DNA from: Actinomycetes bacterium
Lineage (GTDB): Bacteria; Actinomycetota; Actinomycetes; Actinomycetales; Beutenbergiaceae
Direction: 5' to 3'
NCBI GenBank assembly: GCA_021793935.1
Contig: JAJYRV010000094.1
Location: forward strand, 1 to 7,402
DNA: 7,402 bases
Shown here: positions 7,362 to 7,402 of the stretch, one piece after another
Layout: the number at the start of each line of letters is the position of its first letter
How positions within the stretch are numbered: position 1 is the stretch's first letter
Made by a program: the position numbers and the translations under genes
Notes under the pieces: model-generated
The model's input: only the letters and a program-made list of their open reading frames with translations
Database searches by the model: none
What the model was told of the DNA's origin: nothing

Positions 7362-7402
7362 TCAGGCGGCGAGCGCCCCGGTACGTTTGAGGTAGGGGAT
7401 GA
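7362..7402 (-). CDS. Probable C-terminal end of a convergent gene (5' end outside window)
   Basis: Read on the minus strand, an open frame enters from the right edge and ends at TGA (complement of 7362-7364), giving 12 residues, IPYLKRTGALAA. Most codons end in G or C, as in the genes of this window, and the stop lies 13 bp from the shared terminator, a normal layout for a convergent gene. The fragment is too short to name a family, and a non-coding edge is possible. Confidence 0.4.
   Translation of the reverse strand, partial: IPYLKRTGALAA

Noticed and set aside
1..7402. Mobile element, CRISPR, toxin-antitoxin, phage or RNA-gene content
   Set aside because: I saw no terminal inverted repeats, transposase or integrase motifs, spaced repeats, or tRNA/rRNA-like segments. 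Almost the whole window is occupied by conserved housekeeping genes.

Overview
This is a GC-rich, densely packed chromosomal stretch from an actinomycete. The evidence is strong G/C preference at third codon positions, the actinobacteria-restricted DUF3159 membrane protein, frequent GTG starts, and an aconitase with an actinobacterial AcnA-type N-terminus. A Micrococcales-like member is my best guess, but that is inference. All complete genes lie on the + strand. I see no mobile element, CRISPR array, RNA gene or prophage, and nothing that looks like a wholly new system. The interesting material is mostly regulatory.

Layout. Positions 1-103 hold the last residues of a gene that resembles a DUF3710 C-terminus. 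It overlaps by one base (TGATG) with a DUF3159 six-helix membrane protein (103-774). This overlaps by 8 bp with a TRAM-domain class I SAM-dependent RNA m5U methyltransferase of the TrmA/RlmD type (767-1948). The three form one translationally coupled block. After 43 bp comes a CtpE-like cation-transporting P-type ATPase (1992-4424). It has no Shine-Dalgarno sequence, and a TANNNT -10 box sits exactly six bases before its GTG, which suggests a leaderless transcript. The next short gap (4425-4473) is unusually AT-rich. It holds a perfect 8-2-8 palindrome, TATCTTGA-GA-TCAAGATA, a probable operator for the aconitase gene acnA (GTG at 4474, stop at 7302). A strong, probably bidirectional terminator (7314-7349) closes acnA. 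It separates acnA from what is probably the C-terminal end of a convergent minus-strand gene (7362-7402).

How the genes relate. The first three genes look like one conserved housekeeping block (unknown-function proteins plus RNA modification). The ATPase probably moves a cation, with Ca2+ favoured by analogy to mycobacterial CtpE, and appears to have its own promoter. AcnA performs the citrate-to-isocitrate step of the TCA cycle and appears separately regulated by a dimeric DNA-binding protein at the palindrome. No gap without a gene exceeds 60 bases.
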